From: Isochrysis galbana
Lineage: Eukaryota; Haptophyta; Isochrysidales; Isochrysidaceae
Assembly: GCA_018136815.1 (NCBI GenBank)
Contig: CM030937.1
Coordinates: 1,600,253-1,664,252 of the forward strand
DNA: 64,000 nt
Direction: 5' to 3'
The position numbers and the translations under genes are program-made. Shown here piece after piece: positions 24,006 through 33,324 of this stretch. Position 1 is the stretch's first letter; the number at the start of each line of letters is the position of its first letter. The notes under the pieces were generated by a model. The model was not told the DNA's origin and ran no database searches. It saw only the letters and a program-made list of their open reading frames with translations.

Positions 24006-24504
24006 CATATCTTGGCAGTGTTTGCTGCTGATTAAGCTGAATTACGGAAAAAAGAGCTTTCTTATCGAAGCGCTCTAAGCTCTGAGCGAGAGAAATTCTG
24101 CTTATTTGGGAAAATTTTGACTGTTGGGCCGCCTGACGGCTGACGGTGACGGTGACGGTCAAGAGAATTAGAGTTAATCACGCAAAATACGCGAGCTCGT
24201 GACTCTTTCATAACTCATAACTTCATAACTCATACATAACTCTCGTCATACTCTCAGACCTTCGCGCGGCGCCCAACGACAACTATTCGCGCGGTACGCA
24301 CTCAAGACTCAAGCGGGCCAAGCGGCGGCGAGACTCGAAATAATATATAAATATAATATACCACTACACATATACACGATTATAATTATAGATTGTATAC
24401 CCGAACACTGAGCCCCTAAGTAGAGCACGAGGGGACGAGCCGCAAGGCGAGTGAAAGGGAGAGATAAGGGGTGCGGGCGCGGCCGTCAATAGAAGGTAGC
24501 AGAG

Positions 24505-24530
24505 TCGCGCACGCAGTGAGAATATTAAGA
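24505..24530 (+). repeat. GTGCGGTGAGAATAT repeat family, copy 4
   Basis: Reads CACGCAGTGAGAATATTAAG followed by T-rich sequence, matching the copies near 14.2, 16.9 and 17.6 kb. Confidence 0.6.
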
Positions 24531-24611
24531 AGTTTTTTTATTCATTATTAAAATTGAATGCCATAGCCATAGACTATGCCATAGACCAATAGAGACAACA
24601 CACTCTTACTG

Positions 24612-24716
24612 TTAGGGCGGTCAAAGTCACAAAGTCAAAGGTCAAAGGTCAAGGGCCAAACACTATTTTCTATTTTAACCTCTAAGGGTGTAAAAGTCAA
24701 GGTTGAGGAAATACCT
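24612..24716 (+). repeat. GGGCGGTCAAA element end, copy 1
   Basis: Begins TTAGGGCGGTCAAA and shares CACTATTTT, CTAAGGG and GGTTGAGGAAATAC blocks with 48522-48600 and, more weakly, with the left end of the TA-flanked element at 61603. No matching opposite end is seen nearby, so it is probably a truncated copy. Confidence 0.6.
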
Positions 24717-25063
24717 CCGCCTCGGCGACGGCTCAACGTTCAATGTCAATGAGACCCTGAAACCAAAGATAAAGGAATAAAGAGGGGAAGGGAACGAGGT
24801 GTAGTGAAGGGAGCTGTAAGGACGATATCCGTGGGGAGGTAGCAGATACCGGGTCTGTAGTAGGTGTTAGCGCCAGAATCTTCAGACTTGAAATATGTGC
24901 AAGAGTTGAGTTTGAATTGAAGGCCGTGTTTCGTGGGGCCACGTCAGTTTCGCGGCCTGCATTTGAGCTTCATTATGCAAGCGTCGTCGCTCTATGATGC
25001 ATCATGCTAGCAGCATTCCCGAACCCCAAACTCCTTCACCTACGTGCAGCACAAAGCACGATC

Positions 25064-28000
25064 TCATACACGAACTGTTCCAGAGCCTTTGGCTTCAAGA
25101 GATTGGGCGATGCGAAGCCTAGCAATTGCTTGCAGTTCCTTCGCAAAGGTCCCCAACTCGGATAAGACATACGTGGGCTTGACCAACGAGTGGGCGGACA
25201 GGAAGGCCGCCTCCGCCTGGGCATACGTGGTGCTACCGCTCAGTACAAGCAAGGTCGCCATACCCGCCCCGTTACCAAACGCGATGTCCGTTGAGAGGCC
25301 GTCACCAATCAGCAGCGCATGCGACACATCGACCTCAAATTCGTTTACGATAAGATCAAACAAGACGTCTGAAGGTTTGCCCATGTCGATCCAAGGGTAT
25401 GTGGGCTCAAAACACTGTGAGATGGCCTCAGCCATTGAACCATTGCCCATTGCGCGGAGGCGTACTGGCAGACCGCTCTTTCCATCACTCGTGCCCAGCA
25501 AGTGGCCTCTGTCGCTTGCGCAAGCGATGAGTGGTGGCAGAGGCTTCCCTGCCTCATCCGCCATGTTGAGGAGATTGACTACCACCGCGACTTTGCGTGC
25601 CGAGAAGGTGTCATCGGAAGTCACCACGATGCTGTCCACTCGCCGAGCCCACGGGGCCGCAAGGACGCGCGCCAGGGCGGCGGCGTCTTGTTTGGCCGAA
25701 ACGAAGTCTCGCCGAGGCTCGCCGCTGTCAAGAACGGTTGCATGATACTTGTGTATACCAACAGAACGCAGCTCCTCGAGAAGCGCGCCGTCAGAGGCGA
25801 CGACGAATGGATTGTATAGGCCCATTGCCCTCAAATAGAGTGCAGCCGTATGGGATGAAGTCACGCACATAGCGATGCGGTCTACATGACGCCTGCAGCC
25901 GAAGTTGACGCGAACCCGCTCGAGCTTCGTGACGCACGCCTTGCGCGTCAGTTTGGAGTCATTCGTGACGAAGAGCAGCCGTTTTCGCATCGCAATGAGA
26001 GAGTTGACAACCGATACTGCACGATCGGCAACAGGCCTCGCAACGCCCCACAGCACACCTTCACAGCTCACGATATAGGTATCGTACGACGCAAGGGACT
26101 CGGCATCCAGCACGACCCCGTGTGCGGTTATGAAATCCGACTGCTCCGGCGCATCAGCCGAAAGAGTGCTCGCTTCGGCCATCTGTGAGCACGCGGCAAC
26201 GTTCGTGCCGCCCTGGCTGCTCATGGCACGAGACGTGGTCACGGGCACATTGTTGGTCTTTTGAGGTGCATGACCAATCTGTGGTACGTAGGTCGACATC
26301 GACCCATGGGCAAACCTACGGGCGCTCTCCATGAACGCCTCGTAGGAGCGTTGCAACTCCGTTGAGATGGCATACATAGATGGCTCCTGAACCGCGGAAT
26401 AATTGCCGTTTTCCGGTAGGGTAGCTCGGTGCTGCCACTTGTTGCTACCTTGGCTGGAGTCGGCCGAAAGCGCCGGTTGCTGCGAGGGGGGCAACAACTT
26501 TGCTGGCACGCAGGCCTTGTGCGGTCCAGGTCGCTCAGGTACCGACGGAGGATACTTGCCAGCCAGAGATGCGACCTCACTCGCCAGCCAAGAGCGCTCC
26601 GCCTGGGTGAGGGGAGAAAGATGCGGGGTCTTCACGTCGTCCCAAATTGAGTATGCCCCGGTGCTGGGAGCATCTTCATCCGACATGTGTCCTGAGTGCC
26701 TAACCTCTGTGCAGTCATTCCCACCTTGCAATGAAAGCTGATCAGTACTCTTGCTGCATCTCCTGGCCTCCGTGACCGAATCTGAGAGAGGAAGGTCGGG
26801 TACTGGCAGAGCTGGATGCGCCCTTGAGGAACGCTGTACGGATGGTGGGTCGGATGCGCGGATGAAGCTACCGTCCTCACGAGCCAGCCACTCCTCCTCC
26901 TCCTCGACCTTGGCATGACAAAAGCCTCGTGCCGCCATTTCCAGAGGATCGACTACTTTTGGCATTTCTTTGCGCGGGGCGGGCGAGGCGGCGGGGACGA
27001 GCGCGACAGCAGCTTGCTCGACTATAGTAGCATATTTGCCCATCCTGTCGCGTATGTGGGCATGTTGTGGCCGGCGGAGCCACTCGCCGCTTGCAATGCG
27101 TCGAATCGCCACAGCGAGCGCGAGAGCATCTGAGCGCGGAACCAAAGCTGCAGCGACACCCGCGTCGAACTGGCGATCGCCCATCGAGGCCCAGCGCACA
27201 AGCTGGTCGAACATAAAGCTGCTGTCAGCGCCGATGGACGTGATGAACTTCGACCTAGCTTTCCCACCGTCCTCGTCCTCCTTGTACCTGGCCCACGAGC
27301 CTCCTCCGTAAGAGCAGTCGCCAAGCTTGCCGGCGTACGAGACTACCGGGCCTCCCGTCGCACGATCCACGCGCATCACTTCGACAAGTTTCATCACAAC
27401 GGACAGCTCTTTGTGCTCGCGCCTCCTCTCGCCGAGTGCGCCGCCAACACCGAACGCGACGTACCCCAGATCCATCGCTTCCTCGATGTCGGCAAACTTT
27501 TCCACCTCGGATGCCATGCATGTGCACGACGAGAAAATCTCCTTGAACCTGTCCAGCCGACCGGAGTCTTGGCGCGCCATGCTGACCTCATCGAGCAGCC
27601 CGACGTCACTTAGCATCTGCTTGAACGTGGCCGAACCATACGCATCCGTGAGGATGGAAGCATTCGATGTGGTCGCCCAAAAGAGTATGGTCCACATTAA
27701 GGATGAGACGGGAACGGTGGTGTCCAACTCGGAGAAGAGGGCCATGAAGGCCATCGGCCCTTCGTGAGCGGACGTGCCGATGAGCTCCTGGGGCCGACCT
27801 AGTGGCGCGAGCACGCGCGCGGCGAGGCATGAAGACGTGGTAAACTCATGCCCCCAAAGCGTGGACAGGTACATGTGCTGAAGCAAATGGAAGGGTGCCG
27901 ATGGCGCCCGGCGGCCTGAGAAGAAGCTGACCCTGCCGCGCTTGGGTCCATGCACTCTGCGTTCAACCTGGTGGGCCCAGAGCGCAAAGGAGATGAGTGC

Positions 28001-28828
28001 CTCCGTGTTCCAGCCCACAGCCCCGTTCTTGGAGCGAGCATTGACTTCGTCAGTCATGAACTGGCAAATGCACTGCAGAATGGCGGTCTCTACAAAGGTG
28101 ACGCGCCACCATGGCCCGCGGGCGAGCACGACGGCCTGACGACCGTAGATGACAACCTTCACCTCGCAGTGCGTGCTGTTGGAGAACTCCGCGCCTGGCG
28201 GCAGCAGCGTGAAGAGCCTTGAGCCGTCAAGCGCGGCGATCCACTCCTCGCTCATGCAGCCCAAGGACTCCTCGATCTGGCCAATCCTAGTGCACCGAGA
28301 GGCCAGCAGCAAGCGGAGCGTCTGCGCGCGGAAGCACCGCGCGCCAACGGCGGCAAGCGCCGCGCGAAACTTCGCGTCACACTGAGTGTACGAGCCCGAA
28401 CCAGCGGGCACGGCGTTGGCGTCCAGATCGAGCACGCACAAGGTGCGCGTGTCGCCCTCTCGCGAGGTGAACTGCGGCCTCACGCGCAGGTGAGTCTGGA
28501 ATGTGGAGAGCGGGCCTTGTGCGACGTCGTCGGTGCAGCGGGCGTAGATGTACTGCACCCGCGACATGACCAGCTTGTAGTAGTCGTTAAAGTCTGTCGC
28601 CTCGTACTGGGAGAGCAGCGGCAGCTTGGAGGCGTAGGCTCTGGCCCACGCGGCAAAGTGGCAGACAAAGGCACGGGCGGTGTGTGGCTGGTTGGAGAGG
28701 CCGGCGGATGCAAGGAGCTTGGGGCTGATCTCGAATGGCTCGCCATCGGATGGTAGTGCGTGTACTGCCTCCAGCAGCGCAGAGAGATGGGGTGAGCTCG
28801 TGGGAGGCGGCGGGGAGGCGGCCATCAT
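25064..28828 (-). CDS. Nicotinate phosphoribosyltransferase-HAD-IIA fusion protein
   Basis: One uninterrupted exon of 1254 residues. The N-terminal half aligns by motif order with PncB-type nicotinate phosphoribosyltransferase (NAD salvage: nicotinate + PRPP to nicotinate mononucleotide): NDYYKLVM near 81, GPWWRVTFVE, SGRRAP, GTSAHE near 351 (the family's phosphorylated histidine), LTDAYG, ARQDSG, then FGVGGALGE and VMKLVEV. A Ser/Pro-rich linker (about 650-890) follows. The C-terminal third matches class IIA HAD phosphatases (phosphoglycolate / NagD type): ...EGVLW near 921, LLFVTNDSK, GKPSDVLFDL and LLIGDGLSTDIAFG near 1179. The HAD nucleophile motif DxD reads SCE, so both catalytic aspartates are absent. 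This predicts an active transferase joined to a pseudophosphatase. Two ATGs open the frame. A CT-rich tract lies upstream on the sense strand. Confidence 0.85.
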   Translation of the reverse strand: MMAASPPPPTSSPHLSALLEAVHALPSDGEPFEISPKLLASAGLSNQPHTARAFVCHFAAWARAYASKLPLLSQYEATDFNDYYKLVMSRVQYIYARCTDDVAQGPLSTFQTHLRVRPQFTSREGDTRTLCVLDLDANAVPAGSGSYTQCDAKFRAALAAVGARCFRAQTLRLLLASRCTRIGQIEESLGCMSEEWIAALDGSRLFTLLPPGAEFSNSTHCEVKVVIYGRQAVVLARGPWWRVTFVETAILQCICQFMTDEVNARSKNGAVGWNTEALISFALWAHQVERRVHGPKRGRVSFFSGRRAPSAPFHLLQHMYLSTLWGHEFTTSSCLAARVLAPLGRPQELIGTSAHEGPMAFMALFSELDTTVPVSSLMWTILFWATTSNASILTDAYGSATFKQMLSDVGLLDEVSMARQDSGRLDRFKEIFSSCTCMASEVEKFADIEEAMDLGYVAFGVGGALGERRREHKELSVVMKLVEVMRVDRATGGPVVSYAGKLGDCSYGGGSWARYKEDEDGGKARSKFITSIGADSSFMFDQLVRWASMGDRQFDAGVAAALVPRSDALALAVAIRRIASGEWLRRPQHAHIRDRMGKYATIVEQAAVALVPAASPAPRKEMPKVVDPLEMAARGFCHAKVEEEEEWLAREDGSFIRASDPPSVQRSSRAHPALPVPDLPLSDSVTEARRCSKSTDQLSLQGGNDCTEVRHSGHMSDEDAPSTGAYSIWDDVKTPHLSPLTQAERSWLASEVASLAGKYPPSVPERPGPHKACVPAKLLPPSQQPALSADSSQGSNKWQHRATLPENGNYSAVQEPSMYAISTELQRSYEAFMESARRFAHGSMSTYVPQIGHAPQKTNNVPVTTSRAMSSQGGTNVAACSQMAEASTLSADAPEQSDFITAHGVVLDAESLASYDTYIVSCEGVLWGVARPVADRAVSVVNSLIAMRKRLLFVTNDSKLTRKACVTKLERVRVNFGCRRHVDRIAMCVTSSHTAALYLRAMGLYNPFVVASDGALLEELRSVGIHKYHATVLDSGEPRRDFVSAKQDAAALARVLAAPWARRVDSIVVTSDDTFSARKVAVVVNLLNMADEAGKPLPPLIACASDRGHLLGTSDGKSGLPVRLRAMGNGSMAEAISQCFEPTYPWIDMGKPSDVLFDLIVNEFEVDVSHALLIGDGLSTDIAFGNGAGMATLLVLSGSTTYAQAEAAFLSAHSLVKPTYVLSELGTFAKELQAIARLRIAQSLEAKGSGTVRV

Positions 28829-30063
28829 CCCGGGGCTCCGAGAGAGGAGAGAGAGCAGAGAGAAGGGGAAGAGAGGGAAGGGGGAGACAGGGAGAGGAGA
28901 TGGAAAAGAAGGAGAGAACTAGCGAGGGAAGAGGAAGAGAGAAGAGGGAGGCAGGAAAGACCGACAACAGGGGGATACTCGAGGGGAAAACAGCAGTGAT
29001 GCGAGGAAGAGAAGAAAAGAGAGGAGAGATGAAGGGAAAGGAGAGCCTCAAGAGAGCAAGAGAGAGAGAGACGAGAGAGAGAGTACGCGAGTTGATTGAG
29101 AGTGAGAGGGAGAGTGGGGGGAGGGGGTAAAGTTTACTGGGTAGCCTCTCGACGAGAGGGGCGGGGGGGAGGAGGCGATGCACGGCAGGTAGAGCCCTGG
29201 AGCTAAAGATAGATCAGGGATGTTTGGACGTTTGGACGAAATGAACGGAAGCACAGGAGTTTTCTTGTATGATGTGCGAGATCTAAGCTTGAGAGGGGCA
29301 ACGCCTTCTAGCGGTCTTTCGGTCTTTCGGAGAGCGTGGTTCCCTTTGCGATGTTATCCTTCGTCTGCACAATGCTCCTATCTATCACTGGGCCCCAATG
29401 GGTTGGGGCTAAACATGGTACCCTCGCCGAGAGGCGAGAGGGATTTGTCTCTTGTCTCTTGTCTCCCTTTCGCGCGCGTGTCTAAGCCACGGTGCCATAA
29501 TACCTTCAGGGGGCCTAGTGTATTATGTATTATATGTATTAATAATAATAAAATCTTCTTATTCTTAAAAGTCCCCGCTACATGTGCGGCGTGCGGCGTG
29601 AGGCAGTGTGCAGTGTGCAGTGTGCTAGTGAACCTCCCTACTACCCAAACATCCAAACCTAACCCCTGTCAACCCCCTCCCCCTTCCCCAGTTCTCTCTT
29701 TAGCGGAGAACCTGGAAGCTGGTTCCGGGGAGGCCGCGCGTAGAGGTGGGGGAGGCTGGGTTAAAAAAAACTCTTGTTGATCCGGAGGCCCACATTTTTT
29801 ATCGTCGGACCGGGGGAAGATTTCCCCTCGTCCCTCTCCCCGCTCTAATCCGAATCCGAGGCAGAGCGATGGCGACCGACCCGCCTGACAGGCCGACCTT
29901 CGACCTTCGCCGCGCTCCAGCGAGAGCACGGCGGCGGTCAGCCCCCTCTTGTCGCTGGTGTTCGGACTGAATGGTCCGAAGACACCAGACGGCTGTCTCA
30001 CCGGCGTTTCGTGCCACCTCACTCGGCCGATTTGCCGATTTCTGCTTCACCTGCCCACGCAGC
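28829..30063. other. Intergenic; purine-rich tract then AT-richer DNA
   Basis: From 28840 to about 29125 the plus strand is GA-rich, directly upstream of the fusion gene. The remainder has no convincing gene; (TAA)n near 29540 and a 98-bp frame at 29869 without support are seen. The last 60 bases may be the leader of the gene at 30064. Confidence 0.6.
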
Positions 30064-30455
30064 ATGGCCGCCAGCCCCACCCCACACGACTTCCAACCCC
30101 AACCTGAGGAGGATGACACCGGCTTGCCTACGCGCTCCTACGCGCAGAACCCCATCCACACTATTGGTACGCTTCCTCCCAACCCCGCAGACTACCCACC
30201 CGCGCGCTCGGGAATCGTGGCGAGCATTGCCATACAGCCCTCTTCGCGCGCTGCGCTGCCACCGCAGGACTTACTGTGCCATCCACCGAGGCGGTCGCCA
30301 AGTGCATCGCGTTCGCGGACTCGTTGACGCCGGGGCAGCGCAGACTCTTAAGATACTTCTTGGCCGTCCAGCACGAGCCTCTTCGCACCAAGCGCGCCCG
30401 GTCGCGTTCGAAAGTTGGGCACTCCAGCCCATTCGGCCGGGTGACGTTAGCGTAG
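30064..30455 (+). CDS. Small unrecognised two-exon protein (96 aa)
   Basis: Exons 30064-30166 and 30268-30455 join in phase across a 101-bp GT-AG intron (ATTG|GTACGC ... CACCGCAG|GACTTACTG), giving 96 residues. The N-terminal third is acidic and Pro-rich; the middle is an amphipathic helical segment (EAVAKCIAFADSLTPGQRRL); the end is basic (RTKRARSRSK). I do not recognise the family. Support comes from the clean intron, high GC3 and protein-like composition of exon two. A nuclear or nucleic-acid-binding role would fit the basic tail, but that is a guess. The last exon might continue beyond this stop by another splice. Confidence 0.5.
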
Positions 30456-31825
30456 TTGTCGGCGCCACACACGGCCACTACGGCGCGATGCGCGCGGGCG
30501 GCACGTTAACGTTAACGTTGACGCGGTTTCTGCGCCAAGGCCGATATTCGACAAGGTGCGCGAGGGTAGAGTGGGCAATTGGCTCGGCCACTAGGGCAGC
30601 ATATCTTGATTTGACGTTATGCGCTGTCACTAGTTGAAGTGGATGAACAAAGAAGTCCATGCGGCCCGCCCGGTAGCGGTGCCAAGTTAGCTGCTCTGGA
30701 CCTCGGTGACTAGCGGTTCACGTGAGCGTCTTGAGTTTTGTGACACTTTTGTGCACATTGAAGTCCAATTTACCAGTATGGCTTATGGTCCAGTGTGCAT
30801 AGAACCAGGCCTTGTGGACCGAGTGAGTTGGCGTCACAAATTTCCTCGTCATTCGATGTTTGTGCCTCGCATGAAGGGCCTCACCAAAAATATACCGGAG
30901 GGGGGCCCGACTGTATTTCGAGCTCCGTCGCTCGAAGGCCCGAAATTCGGTAATTTTTTGAAAATTTCGCCGGAGAACCCCCTTTTTTTTTGTTGATCCA
31001 TCCTACCGGAACCCTTACGGAGCTTGCTTAGCTCTTCAATCTCCCATTGTAGCCGGTGCCCTCCGCGCCTCCATAGTGGATAGTGGCCCCTAGTGAGTGA
31101 CCGGGCTTATCTAAGTGGGCGCGTTGGCATGTCAGCTGTCGGAAGGAAGGGCTCGAAAGCTGGGGCGTGTGTTGTGTGCTGACACGTCTGCCCTTTGGGG
31201 ACGGGAGAGGATGGGGTTCCAGCACAAACGGCAAACGGAAAATAACGGATCTGGAAACCAAATAAAACGGAAAACCATGCTGGAGCAGCAAACATCAACA
31301 TATAACATCAAGGAAATAGCGCATAACCGCGAGTTATTTTCATTTTCGTTTTTTCTACTGCGAGCGTGTAGGGCCTGAGAGGATTCGATGCAGCTGGGTC
31401 TTGCTCAGAGTTCAGCGCGTCCTCTACGACGATTGTGAAATAAACGATAACTACTACTAACGGAAGACCATGGAAAGCGTGCGGAAAGCGGGAAGCATGC
31501 ACAGCTCTGCGCCAAGCAATGAGCGGAAAGCAAACCGAGGCTTTGATAACAAAGCAAGCCCTTATTGGCATAACAACTTGAATGACATTTCTTTCTATTT
31601 TCATGCTTGGCGATAAAGCTGCGCCAGCTGTCTCGCATATGCTTGGGTGAAGTTGCTCGGATTCGGCTAGCGTTTGATTTGGCTGACAAAGCACAATTGC
31701 GGTCTCAAGCGAGCCTTGTGGTGGTGCAACATATGGCCTCTTTAGTTTGACCTAAGGTGAGCAATTGGAATTGACAGCTATCGCACCAACACCCCTCTGC
31801 TCCTTCTGTGACCTAGTTCGAGCAC
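30456..31825. other. Intergenic, nothing identified
   Basis: Contains (GTTAAC)n-like sequence near 30501-30520 and a T run at 30982-30991, but no family-level coding similarity in any frame and no clear repeats shared with the rest of the window. Confidence 0.5.
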
Positions 31826-33220
31826 TTAGAGCTCATCATGCATTCCATGCGCATCCTGCTCATCTTCGCCTCCTTGTGCATCCTCAATGGCTTGCTCGAA
31901 TGTGCTCAGTAAACGGGCAATTATCTGATGACCCCTGGCGGTGGCGAGCATGAATGGCGTCATGCCGTCTTCATCCTTCGCAGCCACCGAGGCTCCTCGT
32001 AGGCCAAGCAAGCGCACCACCCGTAAATGGCCCCCAACGGCTGCAGCGTGTAAGGCTGTCCCGCCATTCTTGGAGCGTGCATCGGCTCTAGCGCCGGCGT
32101 CAAGCAGCATTTCAGCTATCTTTGCGTGTCCTAGCCCAGCTGCATAGTGTAGCGGGGTGGCCCCATTTCTTGCGCGGGCACCAAGCACCTCTGGTTCACT
32201 ATTGCGACGTAACAATTCTTTTACCGCGGTCTCATCTCCCGTCGATGCGGCAAAATGAAGTGGTGTCGTCTGAAGATCATCTATCAACACAGCAACACCT
32301 AGTGTGGTCTCCGCAAAGTTCATCGTTGCATGTGGTAGCATATCAGGCACCCACAACACGTCTCCAGCGCGCTGTGTGCATTGCCATAGGTATTCGGACC
32401 AGTCCTCGGGAAGCCCGTTCCGTGCCGCCCATGGTGTTGCCTCAAAATTTATCCAAGCCATGGACGTTGCCGAGTGTGGTTTTTTTATGTACCAATGCTT
32501 GATGCCAGAGGCAAGGCTGAACAAAGTCGGCCCATGCGAATGAAAAGGCCGGCCATTATGCCATGAGCCAGCACTGAGAAGGGTCCGTCCCCGAGCAGAT
32601 TTAGGGATGGTGGCAAAACCGACATCTCGCGCAATCATCATGCGGGAATACAGGTCACTGATAGATTGGGAGCTTTGTGCAATAGCAGTGTCGCTAGCGT
32701 CCCAAAATACATATGCGCTCCTTTCTAGGCTCCTATTGGAAACTTTCCAAATGTACTCGTTGAGCGTCATTATCGACTCCCGCTTTTGATCTCCCCTGTA
32801 CACACCACCCTCGAGTACCACCTTGACATCTTGATTGCCGTGCGACCTCAGCAGGTCGTCTTGAAGTGACACTGAACTGAATTTGAGCAATCTAGGGGCC
32901 GTCGCACCGAGAAGAGAAGAGGCAATCGCCGACGGATCGAGAGCACTCGCGTCAATCTGCTCGATGTTGCACTCAGATGGCGCGCATCGGCCACATGCGC
33001 GAGGGCAAAGCTCAGCAATCTCCTTCTCGAAGGTGGCGGAAGGCGGTCTGCTCCACACCTCTGCAAACGTCGAGGCGCAGGCGCCCAAGCCGGCGAGTGC
33101 AGAGCAGTCCAACGTTGGCGCCGGGCATCCGTCCTCAGCGCACTCCCACGGTCCTTCGTCCTCACACGTGGCCCCGGCGCAGGCCGCCATACCGAGCAGG
33201 GCGAGCCGTCGCGTCAGCAT
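31826..33220 (-). CDS. ER-luminal ShKT-JmjC-ankyrin protein with HDEL
   Basis: 464 residues from ATG 33220; the frame opens earlier with GTG, but this ATG gives a clean signal peptide (residues 1 to about 20). Order: a Cys-rich ShKT-like domain (about 40-82, ending ELCPRACGRC); a JmjC/cupin-8 type double-stranded beta-helix (about 190-310) with GRPFHSHGPTLFSLASGIKHW near 225 and GDVLWVPDMLPHATMN near 296; four ankyrin repeats (about 315-440, e.g. TPLHYAAGLGHAKIAEMLL); and a C-terminal HDEL. JmjC relatives are Fe(II)/2-oxoglutarate oxygenases; the usual HxD metal pair reads HxH here, so hydroxylase activity is uncertain. HDEL plus a signal peptide predicts ER retention, perhaps modifying or chaperoning secreted proteins. 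Single exon. Confidence 0.85.
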   Translation of the reverse strand: MLTRRLALLGMAACAGATCEDEGPWECAEDGCPAPTLDCSALAGLGACASTFAEVWSRPPSATFEKEIAELCPRACGRCAPSECNIEQIDASALDPSAIASSLLGATAPRLLKFSSVSLQDDLLRSHGNQDVKVVLEGGVYRGDQKRESIMTLNEYIWKVSNRSLERSAYVFWDASDTAIAQSSQSISDLYSRMMIARDVGFATIPKSARGRTLLSAGSWHNGRPFHSHGPTLFSLASGIKHWYIKKPHSATSMAWINFEATPWAARNGLPEDWSEYLWQCTQRAGDVLWVPDMLPHATMNFAETTLGVAVLIDDLQTTPLHFAASTGDETAVKELLRRNSEPEVLGARARNGATPLHYAAGLGHAKIAEMLLDAGARADARSKNGGTALHAAAVGGHLRVVRLLGLRGASVAAKDEDGMTPFMLATARGHQIIARLLSTFEQAIEDAQGGEDEQDAHGMHDEL

Positions 33221-33324
33221 ATGCCCGCTGGTGGCTTGCTTCACGCCGCTCTCCTCCCGCCTCCGGCCGGCAGCGCCAGCCGACCGACGACCATCTCAGA
33301 GTGAAGTAAAGTATTCATAGAGTA

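Larger units (their letters stand above)
23752..25063. other. Intergenic, mobile-element remnants
   Basis: A CT-rich block and a G run (about 23830-23856) lie upstream of SCC2. Further on are a CTAGGAC palindromic repeat (23921-24005), an AT-rich section at 24330-24400, a GTGAGAATATTAAG family copy (24505-24530) and a GGGCGGTCAAA element end (24612-24716). No gene is visible. Confidence 0.6.
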
